From: DAIPKP01 sp964539095
GTDB lineage: Bacteria > Synergistota > Synergistia > Synergistales > Aminiphilaceae
NCBI GenBank assembly: GCA_964539095.1
Contig: CAZIFL010000002.1
Coordinates: 62,001 to 126,000 of the forward strand
Length of the DNA stretch: 64,000 bases
Reading direction: 5' to 3'
In this document: positions 50,694 through 59,850 of the stretch, piece by piece
How the letters are laid out: each line of letters opens with the position of its first letter
How positions within the stretch are numbered: position 1 is the stretch's first letter
Program-made: the position numbers and the translations under genes
The notes under the pieces: model-generated
Databases searched by the model: none
What the model saw: only the letters and a program-made list of their open reading frames with translations
What the model was told of the DNA's origin: nothing

Positions 50694-51782
50694 ATGAGAA
50701 AGCGTTTGGTTCTAGCGTTGCTGGCGGCAGCTCTTTGCTTTTTCTATGCGGGGATGGTTTTCGGTATGGAGGCAATCCCCCTGGAGAAGCTGAAACCCGC
50801 ATTTCTCTACTTCGGCCCCTTGGGGGACGGAGGATGGACCTTCATGCACGAAAGGGGGCGTCTGGAGATGGAGGCGGCCTTTCCCGGTCTGAAAAGCACC
50901 ATGGCGGAGGGGGTTCTGGAAGGCCCCGATTCCGTTCGGGTGATGAATACCTTTATTCGGAACGGGTCCAGGCTTATCTTTGCCACCTCCTTCGGATGCA
51001 TGGATGCCGTTCAGGAAGTTGCCAAGCGTCATAAGGACGTTTACTTCATGCACTGTTCTGGGTATAAGCGAGGGGAGAATGTGGGTACCTACTTCGGCCG
51101 CATGTACCAGGCCCGCTATCTTGCGGGGCTTGTGGCGGGGAGCATGACAGAGAGCAACGTTCTCGGCTACGTGGCGGCTCATCCCTTTCCCGAGGTTATT
51201 CAGGAGATCAACGGCTTTGCTCTGGGAGTGCGGAAGGTGAACCCCCAGGCCAGAATAAAGGTGGTATGGCTTTTCTCCTGGTTTGATCCGGGAAAGGAAA
51301 AGGAGGCTGCCCGGGCCCTTATCGATGCGGGGGCGGACGTTCTCGCCATGCATGCGGATTCCGGAGCGGTTCCCCAGGTGGCGGAAGAGATGGGGGTCTA
51401 CGTGGTGGGATACAACAACGACATGAGCCGTTATGCTCCCACAAAACAGCTTACCGCAGCTATCTGGAACTGGGGAACCATCTATATCCATACGGTAAAA
51501 AACATTCTGGAAGGTACCTGGAAGAGCGAGGATATCTGGTGGGGTCTCCGGGAAGGGGTGGTGCAGCTTGCCCCCTTCGGCAGGGATGTCCCGGACACCG
51601 TGAAGGCTCTGGTGAAGGCGGAAGAGGAGAGACTTGTCTCCGCTGCCTGGGATGTTTTCACCGGCCCCATCAGAGATCAGGAGGGGGAGCTGCGAGTTCC
51701 CGGGGGAGAGAAGCTTTCGGATGAAGAGATCCTTTTCATGCATTGGTTCGTGGAGGGTGTGGAGGGGAAGATCCCGCAGTAG
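50694..51782 (+). CDS. BMP-family periplasmic binding protein, paralog 1
   Basis: A 362-residue exported protein of the basic membrane protein (BMP/PnrA-like) family, with a signal sequence (about 1-24; LVLALLAAALCFFYAGMVFG) that lacks a lipobox Cys before the mature GMEAIPLE. Family motifs: GDGGWTFMHERGR, NGSRLIFATSFG, DVYFMHCSGY and DVLAMHADSG. BMP proteins bind nucleosides or related small molecules for ABC import, but no permease or ATPase genes are here. GGAGG lies about eleven bases before ATG. A near-duplicate follows after about 100 bases with its own promoter. Confidence 0.88.
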   Translation: MRKRLVLALLAAALCFFYAGMVFGMEAIPLEKLKPAFLYFGPLGDGGWTFMHERGRLEMEAAFPGLKSTMAEGVLEGPDSVRVMNTFIRNGSRLIFATSFGCMDAVQEVAKRHKDVYFMHCSGYKRGENVGTYFGRMYQARYLAGLVAGSMTESNVLGYVAAHPFPEVIQEINGFALGVRKVNPQARIKVVWLFSWFDPGKEKEAARALIDAGADVLAMHADSGAVPQVAEEMGVYVVGYNNDMSRYAPTKQLTAAIWNWGTIYIHTVKNILEGTWKSEDIWWGLREGVVQLAPFGRDVPDTVKALVKAEEERLVSAAWDVFTGPIRDQEGELRVPGGEKLSDEEILFMHWFVEGVEGKIPQ

Positions 51783-51817
51783 ACGCTCAAAAAGGTATTC
51801 AAAAAATATTTTCTTCT

Positions 51818-51847
51818 TTGCCCTTGTAGCGGAGAATAGGGTAGAAT
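51818..51847 (+). promoter_or_regulatory. Promoter of BMP-family gene 2
   Basis: TTGCCC (51818-51823), 18-base spacer, TAGAAT (51842-51847), a duplicated copy of the promoter before gene 1, followed by the same ATATCTTTACGGAGGA leader. Confidence 0.55.
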
Positions 51848-51885
51848 AGGGGAAGAAGTTATATCTTTACGGAGGAGGTAGAAAG

Positions 51886-52971
51886 ATGAAAAAGGGTTTG
51901 GTTGTGGCGTTTGTGGCGGTGCTGTGCTGTTTCTGCGCAGGGATGGCCTTTGGTATGGAGGCGGTGCCCGTGGAGGAGCTGAAGCCTGGGTTTGTCTTCA
52001 TCAGTCCCGCGGGGGACGGGGGATGGACCTTCATGCACGAAAAGGGACGGCAGGAGATGGAGGCCGCCTTTCCGGGGCTGAAGAGCACCTTTGTGGAGGG
52101 GGTACCCGAGGGGCCCGACTCTTCCCGAGTGATGAACACCTTTATCCGGAACGGCTCCAAGCTCATCTTTGCCACCTCCTTCGGGTATATGGATTTTGTT
52201 CAGGAAGTGGCTCAGCGCCATAAGGATGTCTACTTCATGCACTGCTCGGGTTACAAACGTGGAGATAACGTGGGCACCTACTTCGGCCGTATGTACCAGC
52301 CCCGTTATCTTTCGGGACTCGTGGCGGGGAGCATGACCGAGAGCAACGTTCTCGGCTACGTAGCAGCCCAGCCCATCCCCGAGGTTATCCGGGGGATCAA
52401 CGCCTTTACCCTTGGAGTGCGGCATGCGAATCCTGAAGCTAAGGTGAAGGTGGTATGGCTCTTCTCCTGGTTCGATCCTGGCAAGGAGAAAGAGGCCACC
52501 AAAGCTCTTATCGACGCGGGAGCGGATGTCATCGCCATGCACGCCGATTCCGGCTCCACCCCCCAGACCGCAGAAGAGGCGGGGGTCTATGTGGTGGGAT
52601 ACAACAACGACATGAGCCACTACGCCCCCACCAAGCATCTCACCGCCCCCATCTGGCACTGGGGTAAGGTCTACACCTACACGGTGGATAAGATCGTAAA
52701 CGGTACCTGGGAGAGCGAGGATATCTGGTGGGGTCTTAAAGAAGGACTCGTTGAGCTGGCTCCCTTTGGCCCGGCGGTACCGGATTCCGTGAAGGAGCTT
52801 GTGGCGGCGGAAGAGGCGAAGATTCTGGACGGAACCTGGGACGTCTTCACAGGGCCCATCAAGGATCAGAAGGGTGAAGTCCGGGTTGCAGAGGGAGAGG
52901 TTATGTCCGATGGGGATATGCTCTCCATGAGCTGGTTTGTAGAGGGCGTGGAGGGAGAGGTACCGAAATAG
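51886..52971 (+). CDS. BMP-family periplasmic binding protein, paralog 2
   Basis: A 361-residue paralog of the preceding gene, about three-quarters identical by eye, with the same signal sequence type and binding motifs (GDGGWTFMHEKGR, RVMNTFIRNGSKLIF, VIAMHADSGSTPQ). Differences cluster in the N-terminus and in the C-terminal third. Promoter and ribosome site are also duplicated, so the duplication included the control region. The start follows GGAGGAGG. A terminator ends the unit. Confidence 0.88.
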   Translation: MKKGLVVAFVAVLCCFCAGMAFGMEAVPVEELKPGFVFISPAGDGGWTFMHEKGRQEMEAAFPGLKSTFVEGVPEGPDSSRVMNTFIRNGSKLIFATSFGYMDFVQEVAQRHKDVYFMHCSGYKRGDNVGTYFGRMYQPRYLSGLVAGSMTESNVLGYVAAQPIPEVIRGINAFTLGVRHANPEAKVKVVWLFSWFDPGKEKEATKALIDAGADVIAMHADSGSTPQTAEEAGVYVVGYNNDMSHYAPTKHLTAPIWHWGKVYTYTVDKIVNGTWESEDIWWGLKEGLVELAPFGPAVPDSVKELVAAEEAKILDGTWDVFTGPIKDQKGEVRVAEGEVMSDGDMLSMSWFVEGVEGEVPK

Positions 52972-53011
52972 GTGCTCCTCACGTTAAAGCATTAGGGTGA
53001 AAAGAGTATGT

Positions 53012-53050
53012 GAGGCGGGGATCTCCTTTGGGAAATCCCCGCCTCTTCTG
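53012..53050 (+). terminator. Intrinsic terminator after BMP gene 2
   Basis: GAGGCGGGGAT (53012-53022) pairs with ATCCCCGCCTC (53035-53045) and is followed by TTCTGT. It lies between convergent genes. Confidence 0.75.
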
Positions 53051-53103
53051 TATCATGCCGATCTGTCACTGGAAGCTTCTGAAGGGTGATCTTTCCTGCC
53101 GCT

Positions 53104-54111
53104 CTATCGCTGCAGCACGAAACCGCTGCCGAGTTCGTCCTCCTCGGTGAGCACCAGATAGTTGAATCCCGTAACGTAGGCCTTCCCCCGGATGGTGGGG
53201 AGGATGGAGTCGAAATCCCCCACCTTCGGGCCCGGTTCGTAGCTTCCCCGAAAGAGGCTTCCGGTGATGCTGGAGTAGTTGAACATCTCTCCCGGATTGA
53301 GCTTTCCCTTGGCGGCCAGAGCGGCCATCTTGGCGCTGGTGCCGGTGCCGCAGGGGGAGCGGTCCAGGGAACCCTCCCCGAAGATCACCGCATTGCTGGC
53401 GGTGTGGCGATCCTGTTGGGAGTAGAACTCCACCAGCTCCACCCGCTTGATGTGGGTCTCCGTGGGATGAACCATGGAGATGCTCTCGTTCACGAGATCC
53501 CGAATCTCCAGCCCCAGGGGGATGAGTTTGGAGCTGTCTTTGGGATCAATGGAGAGCCCCAGGGATTCCACCGGGATGAGGGCGAAGAAGCTGCCGCCGA
53601 AGGAGATATCCAGAAGGATCTCTTTGTCCAAGGAGGGGACTTGGAGGGGGATATCCTTTTTGTAGAGAAAGCTCGGTACGTTGTGAAGCGCCACCTCGCC
53701 TACCTCACCGTCTTTTACCTCCACATAGAGCTTCACCAGCCCTGCGGGGGTATCCAGCACCACCTCGGTGAGGGGTTCGGTCTTGGGAATCCACCCCAGC
53801 TCCACCGCCGCCCGGGCCACCCCTATGGAGCCGTGGCCGCACATGGTGATGCCCCCCCCGGTCTCCAGAAAGATGATGCCGAAGTGCGCTTCGGGATGAA
53901 CCGGAGGAACGAAGAGGGCGGAGACCATGTCCCCGTGTCCTCGGGGTTCGCAGGTGGTATACACGCGGAAGTCGTCGAAGTTCTTATGCACGTTGATCCA
54001 CTTTTCGCTGATGCTCTTTCCCGGTATGTAGGGAGCCCCTCCGATGATGAGCCGGGTGGGCTCGCCTCCGGTGTGGGTGTCCACCACTGCGGTTGCTCGG
54101 GTAATCTTCAT
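53104..54111 (-). CDS. Proline racemase / hydroxyproline epimerase family enzyme
   Basis: A 335-residue enzyme with both catalytic cysteines of the family, Cys91 in MCGHGSIG and Cys254 in DRSPCGTGTSA, so it should racemise or epimerise proline or 4-hydroxyproline and is not a dehydratase (which has Thr). ATG 54111 is chosen because GGAGGTGG lies nine bases upstream; the open frame upstream has no ribosome site and no family similarity. Gene is 160 bases after the phosphatase gene and may have its own promoter. Fits Stickland-type amino acid metabolism. Confidence 0.9.
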   Translation of the reverse strand: MKITRATAVVDTHTGGEPTRLIIGGAPYIPGKSISEKWINVHKNFDDFRVYTTCEPRGHGDMVSALFVPPVHPEAHFGIIFLETGGGITMCGHGSIGVARAAVELGWIPKTEPLTEVVLDTPAGLVKLYVEVKDGEVGEVALHNVPSFLYKKDIPLQVPSLDKEILLDISFGGSFFALIPVESLGLSIDPKDSSKLIPLGLEIRDLVNESISMVHPTETHIKRVELVEFYSQQDRHTASNAVIFGEGSLDRSPCGTGTSAKMAALAAKGKLNPGEMFNYSSITGSLFRGSYEPGPKVGDFDSILPTIRGKAYVTGFNYLVLTEEDELGSGFVLQR

Positions 54112-54272
54112 AATGCTGCCACCTCCTGTGGAGAGTATGTGTTGTGTTTGTTGCCTGCCAGGAGATGTGGAGAAGAAATATTGTGGACAACCCCAGGCTC
54201 TGGGGGATATTATACCGAATTTCGTTCTCTTTTTCCAGCAAAATGGCACAAGATTGCATTCTTTTGGAATTT

Positions 54273-54902
54273 TTACAGGATTCCCGGATGCCAGTTGAGT
54301 TGCCGCAGGGCGAGGGAGCCCCGTTTTTCTTTCTCAAGCACATGAATGCCGCAGTACTCCTGCCGAAGAGAGAAGGTCCTTTGAAGAGGAATGGCCAGAA
54401 TATCCTGAAGGATCACCAGAAAGACACCTCCATGGGCGGTGATAATCAGCGGAGAGGGGAGATCTTCCTGAACCAGGGCGTGAAAGGCGGGGACCACCCG
54501 TTCTCGAAGATCCTGAAAGCTCTCTCCTCCGGGGCTGCGGAAGGTATCCAGATGGTTCCAGCGTTCTTCGAAGGCTTTGCCATCCTCTTCCTTTACCTCT
54601 TGAAAGGTGCGTCCCTCCCACTCTCCCAGGTCGATCTCCCGAAAATTCTGCTCCACCCGGTAGGGTTTTTCCGGGAAGATGAGTTCCGCCGTGTGCTGGG
54701 CCCGGCGCATGGAGCTGGTGATAAGGGTGCCTTCCCGAAGACGCTCCAGGGGCTTTTCCAGGGATGCCGCATGCTCCCGGCCTTCCTTGCTCAACTCAAG
54801 ATCCATGGCGCCGTAGTAGCGGGGGCCCTCGGGATCCCGGGTTACGCCGTGGCCGTTGTCGAATTGGGGTTCTGCGTGACGAATGAGATAGATCATGCCC
54901 AT
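54273..54902 (-). CDS. Histidine phosphatase family (phosphoglycerate mutase-like) protein
   Basis: A 209-residue protein with the catalytic LIRHAEP motif (6-12), Arg/Glu motifs SSMRRAQHTAELI and DLGEWEGRTFQEV, and the second His in ITAHGGV. It is a phosphatase or mutase of the branch that also contains alpha-ribazole phosphatase; the sequence does not decide the substrate. It overlaps the upstream NTP transferase-HD gene by ten bases. Confidence 0.85.
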   Translation of the reverse strand: MGMIYLIRHAEPQFDNGHGVTRDPEGPRYYGAMDLELSKEGREHAASLEKPLERLREGTLITSSMRRAQHTAELIFPEKPYRVEQNFREIDLGEWEGRTFQEVKEEDGKAFEERWNHLDTFRSPGGESFQDLRERVVPAFHALVQEDLPSPLIITAHGGVFLVILQDILAIPLQRTFSLRQEYCGIHVLEKEKRGSLALRQLNWHPGIL

Positions 54903-56038
54903 GGGTGTATCCCTCCAAGTATGGTTTCCAAGGGTTTTTCGAGCTTTTCTTCCAGAGATTCCTGTATCTTTTCCGCTCGTTGCATCTTGCGTTCCATGGC
55001 CTCCAGAGCTTTGGGGCGTCCCTGGAAGCAGGCTTGTTTCTGCTCCCGCCGTTTTTCCAGAGGCATGTAGGCCACTCCCTCCACCAGCTTATCCACGCAG
55101 TAGAGAATTTCTTCCTCTAACGTAGTTTCCGGGGGGAGCTTTTCCGGCAGCTCCATGTGATGGCGTACCAGAGGAGCTATGCGGGGGTAGCCCTGCTCCT
55201 CCAGAAAGGCGGCTCCCTGTTCTGCATGAGAAGGGTGGCCTTTCCGGAGGTCGTGGAGCAGCGCCGCCGTGGCGAGACGCTCCACATCCAGAGTAAAGCC
55301 CTTTTGAAGAAGTGCCATCCCCAGGGCCACCACCCCCGCCTGTACCGTCCGGCAGTGAAGCCGGGCCTGTTCGGGGGTCTCCGCCAGATCCCAGAGGGCG
55401 AGACACTCCTCCTCCGTGGGGAGGCCTCCACGCTCTGCGTAGACCTGAAGAAGTTCGTAGTCCTCCGGGGTGTCCATATCAAGCAGCACTCCCTGATCTG
55501 CCACGGGAACCAGAAGCGGCTCCGGAGCAAAGGTCTGAAAGGCTCCCCGAAGCCCTCCCTCGCCCTTCCAGTTCAGGATGAGCGGAATGAGAGAAGCCTC
55601 GAAGAGCGGTGGATGCCCGGTGTTGCCTCGAAATGTGGGAATCAGGAGGGGAGCCTTTCCCTTGGGATAGGCGAGAAGCCTTCGGTAGGTGCTGCTCTTC
55701 ACGAGGGGGATATCTCCGGGAAGAAGAAAACAGGCCTCCACCGAGGGGGGGAGAGCCTGCAATCCCGCCAGAACCGAGGAGAACATCCCCTCATCGTAAC
55801 GGGAGTTATAGACCGAGTGCGCCCCCAAAGCCTCTACGTGAGGGCGCATCTCCTTCTCGTAATGACCTGACACCACCACAATATGTTCCACACCGCTCTC
55901 TCGCATGGTCTGTACCGTATGCTCCAGAGCGGTACGTTTTTCCAGAGGGAGGAGCAGTTTGCACCGTCCCATCCGGGAGGCGTATCCTCCTCCCAGGATA
56001 ATACCCCCCAGGGAGGAGGATGCCATGGCATGCCTCAT
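54893..56038 (-). CDS. NTP transferase (MocA/MobA-like) fused to an HD domain
   Basis: A 381-residue two-domain protein. The N-terminal MocA-like nucleotidyltransferase (about 8-195) has LGGIILGGGYASRMGRCKLLLP, VVVSGHYEKEM, YDEGMFSSVLAG and LLPGDIPLV. The C-terminal HD domain (about 225-350) has HCRTVQAG and LLHDLRKG then HAEQG. The first domain resembles molybdenum cofactor cytidylyltransferases; the HD domain is probably a phosphohydrolase. ATG 56038 is chosen, just after typA ends. Substrate unproven. Confidence 0.82.
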   Translation of the reverse strand: MRHAMASSSLGGIILGGGYASRMGRCKLLLPLEKRTALEHTVQTMRESGVEHIVVVSGHYEKEMRPHVEALGAHSVYNSRYDEGMFSSVLAGLQALPPSVEACFLLPGDIPLVKSSTYRRLLAYPKGKAPLLIPTFRGNTGHPPLFEASLIPLILNWKGEGGLRGAFQTFAPEPLLVPVADQGVLLDMDTPEDYELLQVYAERGGLPTEEECLALWDLAETPEQARLHCRTVQAGVVALGMALLQKGFTLDVERLATAALLHDLRKGHPSHAEQGAAFLEEQGYPRIAPLVRHHMELPEKLPPETTLEEEILYCVDKLVEGVAYMPLEKRREQKQACFQGRPKALEAMERKMQRAEKIQESLEEKLEKPLETILGGIHPWA

Positions 56039-56042
56039 GGGT

Positions 56043-57908
56043 TTATTCCCCCCTTCGTTTTGCCGCCTTGCGCCGATCCTCCGCATTCAGAAGGGATTTG
56101 CGGATCCGGATGCTCTCGGGGGTAATCTCGATGAGTTCATCCTGGGCGATCCACTCCAGGGCTTCTTCGAGCCCCATTCTTCGGGGAACATTGAGCACCA
56201 CTGTGCTATCCTTGTTGGCGGAGCGCATGTTGGTGAGGTGCTTCTTCTTGGTGGGGTTACAGGGGATATCTCCGGGGCGGCTGTGTTCTCCCACCACCAT
56301 CCCCTCATAGATGCGATCCATGGGGGAGACGAAGAGCACCCCCCGGGGCTGAAGATTCTCAATCTGGTAGGCCGTGGCCTCCCCCGCTTCCATGCTCACC
56401 ATGGAGCCCCTGGTACGGGAAGAGACCTCCCCTCGCCAGAGATCGTACTGAAGGAGCCGGGAGGACATGATCCCCAGTCCCTTGGTGTCCGTGAGAAAGT
56501 CGTTGCGGTAGCCGATGAGCCCCCGGGTGGGGATGGAGAACTCCAGCCGGATGGTGCCGGTGTTTCCCACGTGAACGCTCAGAAGCTCCCCCTTGCGTCT
56601 CGCCAGCTTTTCGATCACCGCCCCTTGGAACTCCTCGGGGATATCCACAATGAGCTGTTCGATGGGCTCCATAAGATTGCCTTCGTTATCCCGAGTGGTG
56701 ATGACCTCCGGGGGGGAGACGCAGAACTCCAACCCCTCCCGGCGCATCTCCTCGATGAGAATCCCCAGGTGCATCTCTCCCCGGCCGGAGACCTTCAGGC
56801 CGTCGGGACGCCCCAGATCTTCCACCCGAAGCCCCACGTTTACCTTCTGCTCCCGGTCCAGGCGCTCCCGGAGCTGCCGCAGAGTGATGGCCCGCCCATC
56901 CTGCCCTGCAAAGGGGCCGTTGTTCACGAGAAAGAACATGGAGACCGTGGGTTCCTCGATATCCAGAGGAGGGAGGGTGGGATTCTCCAGGGCGGGAGAG
57001 GCGAAGGTATCCCCTATGCCGATCTCCTGAGGGCCCGCGATCCAGACGATATCTCCCGCATAGGCCTCCTGCACCTCGGTGCGCTCCAGCCCCAGGGTTG
57101 TCCAGAGGTGTACCGCTCGCTCGGAGCGGTTCTGTCTGGGCTCCCAGGTTTTTTCCGCTTTATTGATCCAGGCTGTCTGGTACTTGGTAAAGGACTCTCC
57201 CAGGGAGATGCTTCCCTGAAGAATTTTGCCACAGCCGATACGCCCGATATAATCATTCCAGGCCAGAGTGCTGATCTGCATGAGGAAGGGCTCCTCGGGC
57301 TTTACCTCCGGAGGGGGGACGTGGGCGATGATGGCCCGGAAGAGATCTTCCATGGATTCCTTATCCTCGGGGTTTGTCTCGTTGGAAGCCCACCCCTTGA
57401 GGGCGGAGCCGTAGAGCACGGGAAAGTCCGCCTGGGCATCTGTGGCACCGAGTTCCAGGAAGAGGTCGAAGGTCTTGTTCAGAGCAAGATCCGGATCTGC
57501 TCCCCGGCGGTCCACCTTGTTGATGAACACCATGGGACGGTATCCCATGGCGAGGGCTCGCATGAGAACATAGCGGGTCTGGGGCATGGGGCCTTCGCAG
57601 GCGTCCACCAGAAGCAACACTGAGTCCACCATGGAGAGAACCCGCTCTACCTCGCCGGAGAAGTCTGCGTGCCCCGGGGTGTCGATAATGTTGATTAGAT
57701 AGTCCTCCCACTGGACGGTACAGTGTTTTGCCCGGATGGTGATGCCTCGTTCCCGTTCCAGGGCGTTGCTGTCCATAACCCGTTCTTCCACCCGGGCATT
57801 ATCCCGGAAGGTGTGGGAAGCCTTGAAAATAGCGTCAATAAGGGTGGTCTTGCCGTGATCAATGTGCGCCACGATGGCCACGTTGCGAATGCGATCTGCC
57901 TGTATCAT
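56043..57908 (-). CDS. typA: Ribosome-associated GTPase TypA/BipA
   Basis: A 621-residue translational GTPase of usual length: G1 AHIDHGKTT (15-23 area), RGITIRAKHCTVQ switch I, DTPGHADFSGEVERV G3 and NKVDRRGADP G4, then EF-G-like domains and the BipA C-terminal region (RMGLEEALEWIAQDELIEITP). It binds ribosomes and aids assembly or stress adaptation. ATG 57908 is chosen by family alignment. The next gene starts five bases after its end, so typA heads an operon with the NTP transferase and phosphatase genes. Confidence 0.96.
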   Translation of the reverse strand: MIQADRIRNVAIVAHIDHGKTTLIDAIFKASHTFRDNARVEERVMDSNALERERGITIRAKHCTVQWEDYLINIIDTPGHADFSGEVERVLSMVDSVLLLVDACEGPMPQTRYVLMRALAMGYRPMVFINKVDRRGADPDLALNKTFDLFLELGATDAQADFPVLYGSALKGWASNETNPEDKESMEDLFRAIIAHVPPPEVKPEEPFLMQISTLAWNDYIGRIGCGKILQGSISLGESFTKYQTAWINKAEKTWEPRQNRSERAVHLWTTLGLERTEVQEAYAGDIVWIAGPQEIGIGDTFASPALENPTLPPLDIEEPTVSMFFLVNNGPFAGQDGRAITLRQLRERLDREQKVNVGLRVEDLGRPDGLKVSGRGEMHLGILIEEMRREGLEFCVSPPEVITTRDNEGNLMEPIEQLIVDIPEEFQGAVIEKLARRKGELLSVHVGNTGTIRLEFSIPTRGLIGYRNDFLTDTKGLGIMSSRLLQYDLWRGEVSSRTRGSMVSMEAGEATAYQIENLQPRGVLFVSPMDRIYEGMVVGEHSRPGDIPCNPTKKKHLTNMRSANKDSTVVLNVPRRMGLEEALEWIAQDELIEITPESIRIRKSLLNAEDRRKAAKRRGE

Positions 57909-57957
57909 GAAGTTCCTGCCTTTCGTATCTGTCCTTTGCCTCTGTAGGGCAGGGGAC

Positions 57958-57963
57958 ATTATA
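57958..57963 (-). promoter_or_regulatory. Putative -10 box of typA
   Basis: Perfect TATAAT on the minus strand about 50 bases before the start codon; no good -35. Confidence 0.4.
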
Positions 57964-58104
57964 CTGCATAAAGAGGAAAAGAATAGCGGGGAAGAAAAAA
58001 ATTCTGGAAAAACCTCTCTTTTCCGAGAATACGAGAAAATCGTAACATAGTTTGTCAGTTTTATCTTCACGGGCAACCCAATACTACACAAAGGGGCGAT
58101 AGGG

Positions 58105-58917
58105 ATGAAAGTACAGGTAGTGGTAGATAATTACACGGAAGATCGTAATCTTCTGGGGGAGCACGGTCTCTCGCAGCTTCTCCGCACTCCCCGGGGAACG
58201 CTGCTCTTCGATGCCGGGCAGGGTAGGGTTCTGGAGCATAACCTTGCCATGCTGGGGATCTCTGGAAAGGATTTGAACGGCGTGGTCTGCAGTCACGGCC
58301 ATTACGATCATACCTGGGGGATTCCGGTGCTCCTCCGGCAGGGGTGGGATATTCCTCTCTACGGACATGTTGCCTGCGGGGTCGAGCGTTTCGGGCTGCG
58401 CCAGGGCCGCCGGGTACCTCTGGGGTTCTCCCTCGCTCAGGTGGGTTCTCTCTTCTCTCCTCTTCAGGGGGATGAGGAGCTGCTCCCTGGAGTATACGCC
58501 CTGGTGGTCCCCCCGGAGAGACGAAATTCCTCCTTCATCCCTTGTACTCCATCGCTGCAGGTGTTGAACGGGGCTGGGGAAGCGGTGCCGGATCCCTTTG
58601 AGGACGATCTCTCTCTTCTGGTGGAGGGGCGTTTCGGATGGTCCCTTCTTTTGGGATGCGCCCACTCAGGGGTGGTGAACATTTTGGAGGAGGCCGCCCG
58701 CCGCACCGGGAGCCGGGAGTTGCATGCTGTTCAGGGGGGGATGCATCTCAAGGGGCAGTCTCCGGAGTTTCTTGAAAGAGTGCTGGATGCTCTGGAGAGT
58801 TTTTCCGTGCAGCACTGGCGCCCCAATCACTGTACCGGCATAGACGTGGCTCTGGCTCTGGGAAAGCGCTTCCCCTCGGTTTCCTGGGCGGGGGCGGGGA
58901 GTTCCATTGAGCTGTAG
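58105..58917 (+). CDS. Metallo-beta-lactamase-fold hydrolase (COG1237-like)
   Basis: A 270-residue MBL-fold protein with the HxHxDH motif as SHGHYDHTWG (about 63-72), further His ligands in GCAHSGVVN and a C-terminal NHCTG. The DNYTEDRNLLGEHGLSQLL start is typical of COG1237 members related to the dihydropterin RFA-P synthase-like group. No methanopterin pathway is implied. Single gene with its own terminator, divergent from typA. Confidence 0.85.
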   Translation: MKVQVVVDNYTEDRNLLGEHGLSQLLRTPRGTLLFDAGQGRVLEHNLAMLGISGKDLNGVVCSHGHYDHTWGIPVLLRQGWDIPLYGHVACGVERFGLRQGRRVPLGFSLAQVGSLFSPLQGDEELLPGVYALVVPPERRNSSFIPCTPSLQVLNGAGEAVPDPFEDDLSLLVEGRFGWSLLLGCAHSGVVNILEEAARRTGSRELHAVQGGMHLKGQSPEFLERVLDALESFSVQHWRPNHCTGIDVALALGKRFPSVSWAGAGSSIEL

Positions 58918-58962
58918 GAGCGTAGGAGCAGACAATTTTTTTGGTCCTTTCCAAAAGGTTCC

Positions 58963-58985
58963 AGGGGAGATAAATCTCCCCTTTT
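58963..58985 (+). terminator. Intrinsic terminator after MBL hydrolase gene
   Basis: Perfect 9-bp stem AGGGGAGAT/ATCTCCCCT with a short loop, followed by TTTT. Confidence 0.85.
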
Positions 58986-59124
58986 ATGGTATCCTTCTTT
59001 CCGAATTGTCCTTTCTTTCTTCCGGAAGTTTTTCCGGGAGAAGGGCATTGTGGAGACGTTTTGAGAAAATTCCGAGGAAGTGTGGGGGATTTTTCTGAAA
59101 AAGTAGAGAAGGAGGAGATGGATC

Positions 59125-59739
59125 ATGGTTCGTTCTCGTACCCAGATGCTTACCTTTCTGGGGCTTATGGTGGCTCTGAACATCGTGCTTACCCGTATGG
59201 CAAGTGTGCGTATCACCCTGGGGGGTATAGAAGGCATTCGTATTGGCTTGGGGGCTTTTCCGGTGCTCTTCGGAGGCTTCGTGGCGGGGCCCCTGGGAGG
59301 GGCCTTTGTGGGGGCTTTAGGGGATCTCATTGGCTTTTTTCTGAACCCTATTGGGCCCTACATGCCCCATTTTACCCTTATCGCCGCTTTCCGGGGGCTT
59401 TTGCCGCCTCTTCTCTGGGTGGGTTTTCACGGCAATCGTGAGGGGGGATCCTTTCCCCTTCTCTGCGGGGTTTTCGGAATCAGCCTCGGGGTTACCTCCG
59501 GGGTAGCTCTCCCTCTCACACTCCAGAGCCTTTTCGGGCTTCCTCTGGAGCTTACCCTCCCCGGGGCCTGGGTTTCCATCCTTCTTACCATCCCCATCTT
59601 TGGTGTCCTTGCCTGGCGTCTTCTTCCTCGAATCCCGCAAAGCTCTTTCTGTGTGGTGGATACCTCCCGAAAGGGGTGGAACCCTTTTCGCCGCGGGAAC
59701 CGTGATGAGGATGCCCTTTCCAAGCACAAGCTTCAATAG
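59125..59739 (+). CDS. ECF transporter substrate-specificity (S) component, FolT-like
   Basis: A 204-residue membrane protein with about six helices and the ECF S-component pattern (LTFLGLMVALNIVLTRM, IRIGLGAFPVLFGGFVAGPLGGAFVGALGDLIGF). It resembles the folate/vitamin group. Works with shared EcfA-EcfT modules encoded elsewhere. ATG 59125 has GGAGGAG seven bases upstream; the earlier ATG 59118 is out of frame. The last 35 residues are a basic, non-membrane tail. No riboswitch was found upstream that would tell the vitamin. Confidence 0.82.
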   Translation: MVRSRTQMLTFLGLMVALNIVLTRMASVRITLGGIEGIRIGLGAFPVLFGGFVAGPLGGAFVGALGDLIGFFLNPIGPYMPHFTLIAAFRGLLPPLLWVGFHGNREGGSFPLLCGVFGISLGVTSGVALPLTLQSLFGLPLELTLPGAWVSILLTIPIFGVLAWRLLPRIPQSSFCVVDTSRKGWNPFRRGNRDEDALSKHKLQ

Positions 59740-59800
59740 GGAGGGTTGACTGGCGAACCTTCGCGGGCTTGCCAAATTGTTCTACGAACTCCTTTATTCA

Positions 59801-59845
59801 AGAGAGTAGCCTTGGAGAGTAGATCTCCAGGGCTGCTCTCTTTTT
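59801..59845 (+). terminator. Strong intrinsic terminator after ECF S component gene
   Basis: An 18-bp stem with two G-T pairs (59801-59818 with 59824-59841), loop GTAGA, followed by TTTTT. It separates the plus-strand gene from the convergent ABC operon. Confidence 0.88.
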
Positions 59846-59850
59846 CCGCG

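Noticed and set aside
55905..57623. A 572-codon open frame on the plus strand opposite typA
   Set aside because: It mirrors the conserved typA coding sequence and shows no family motif.
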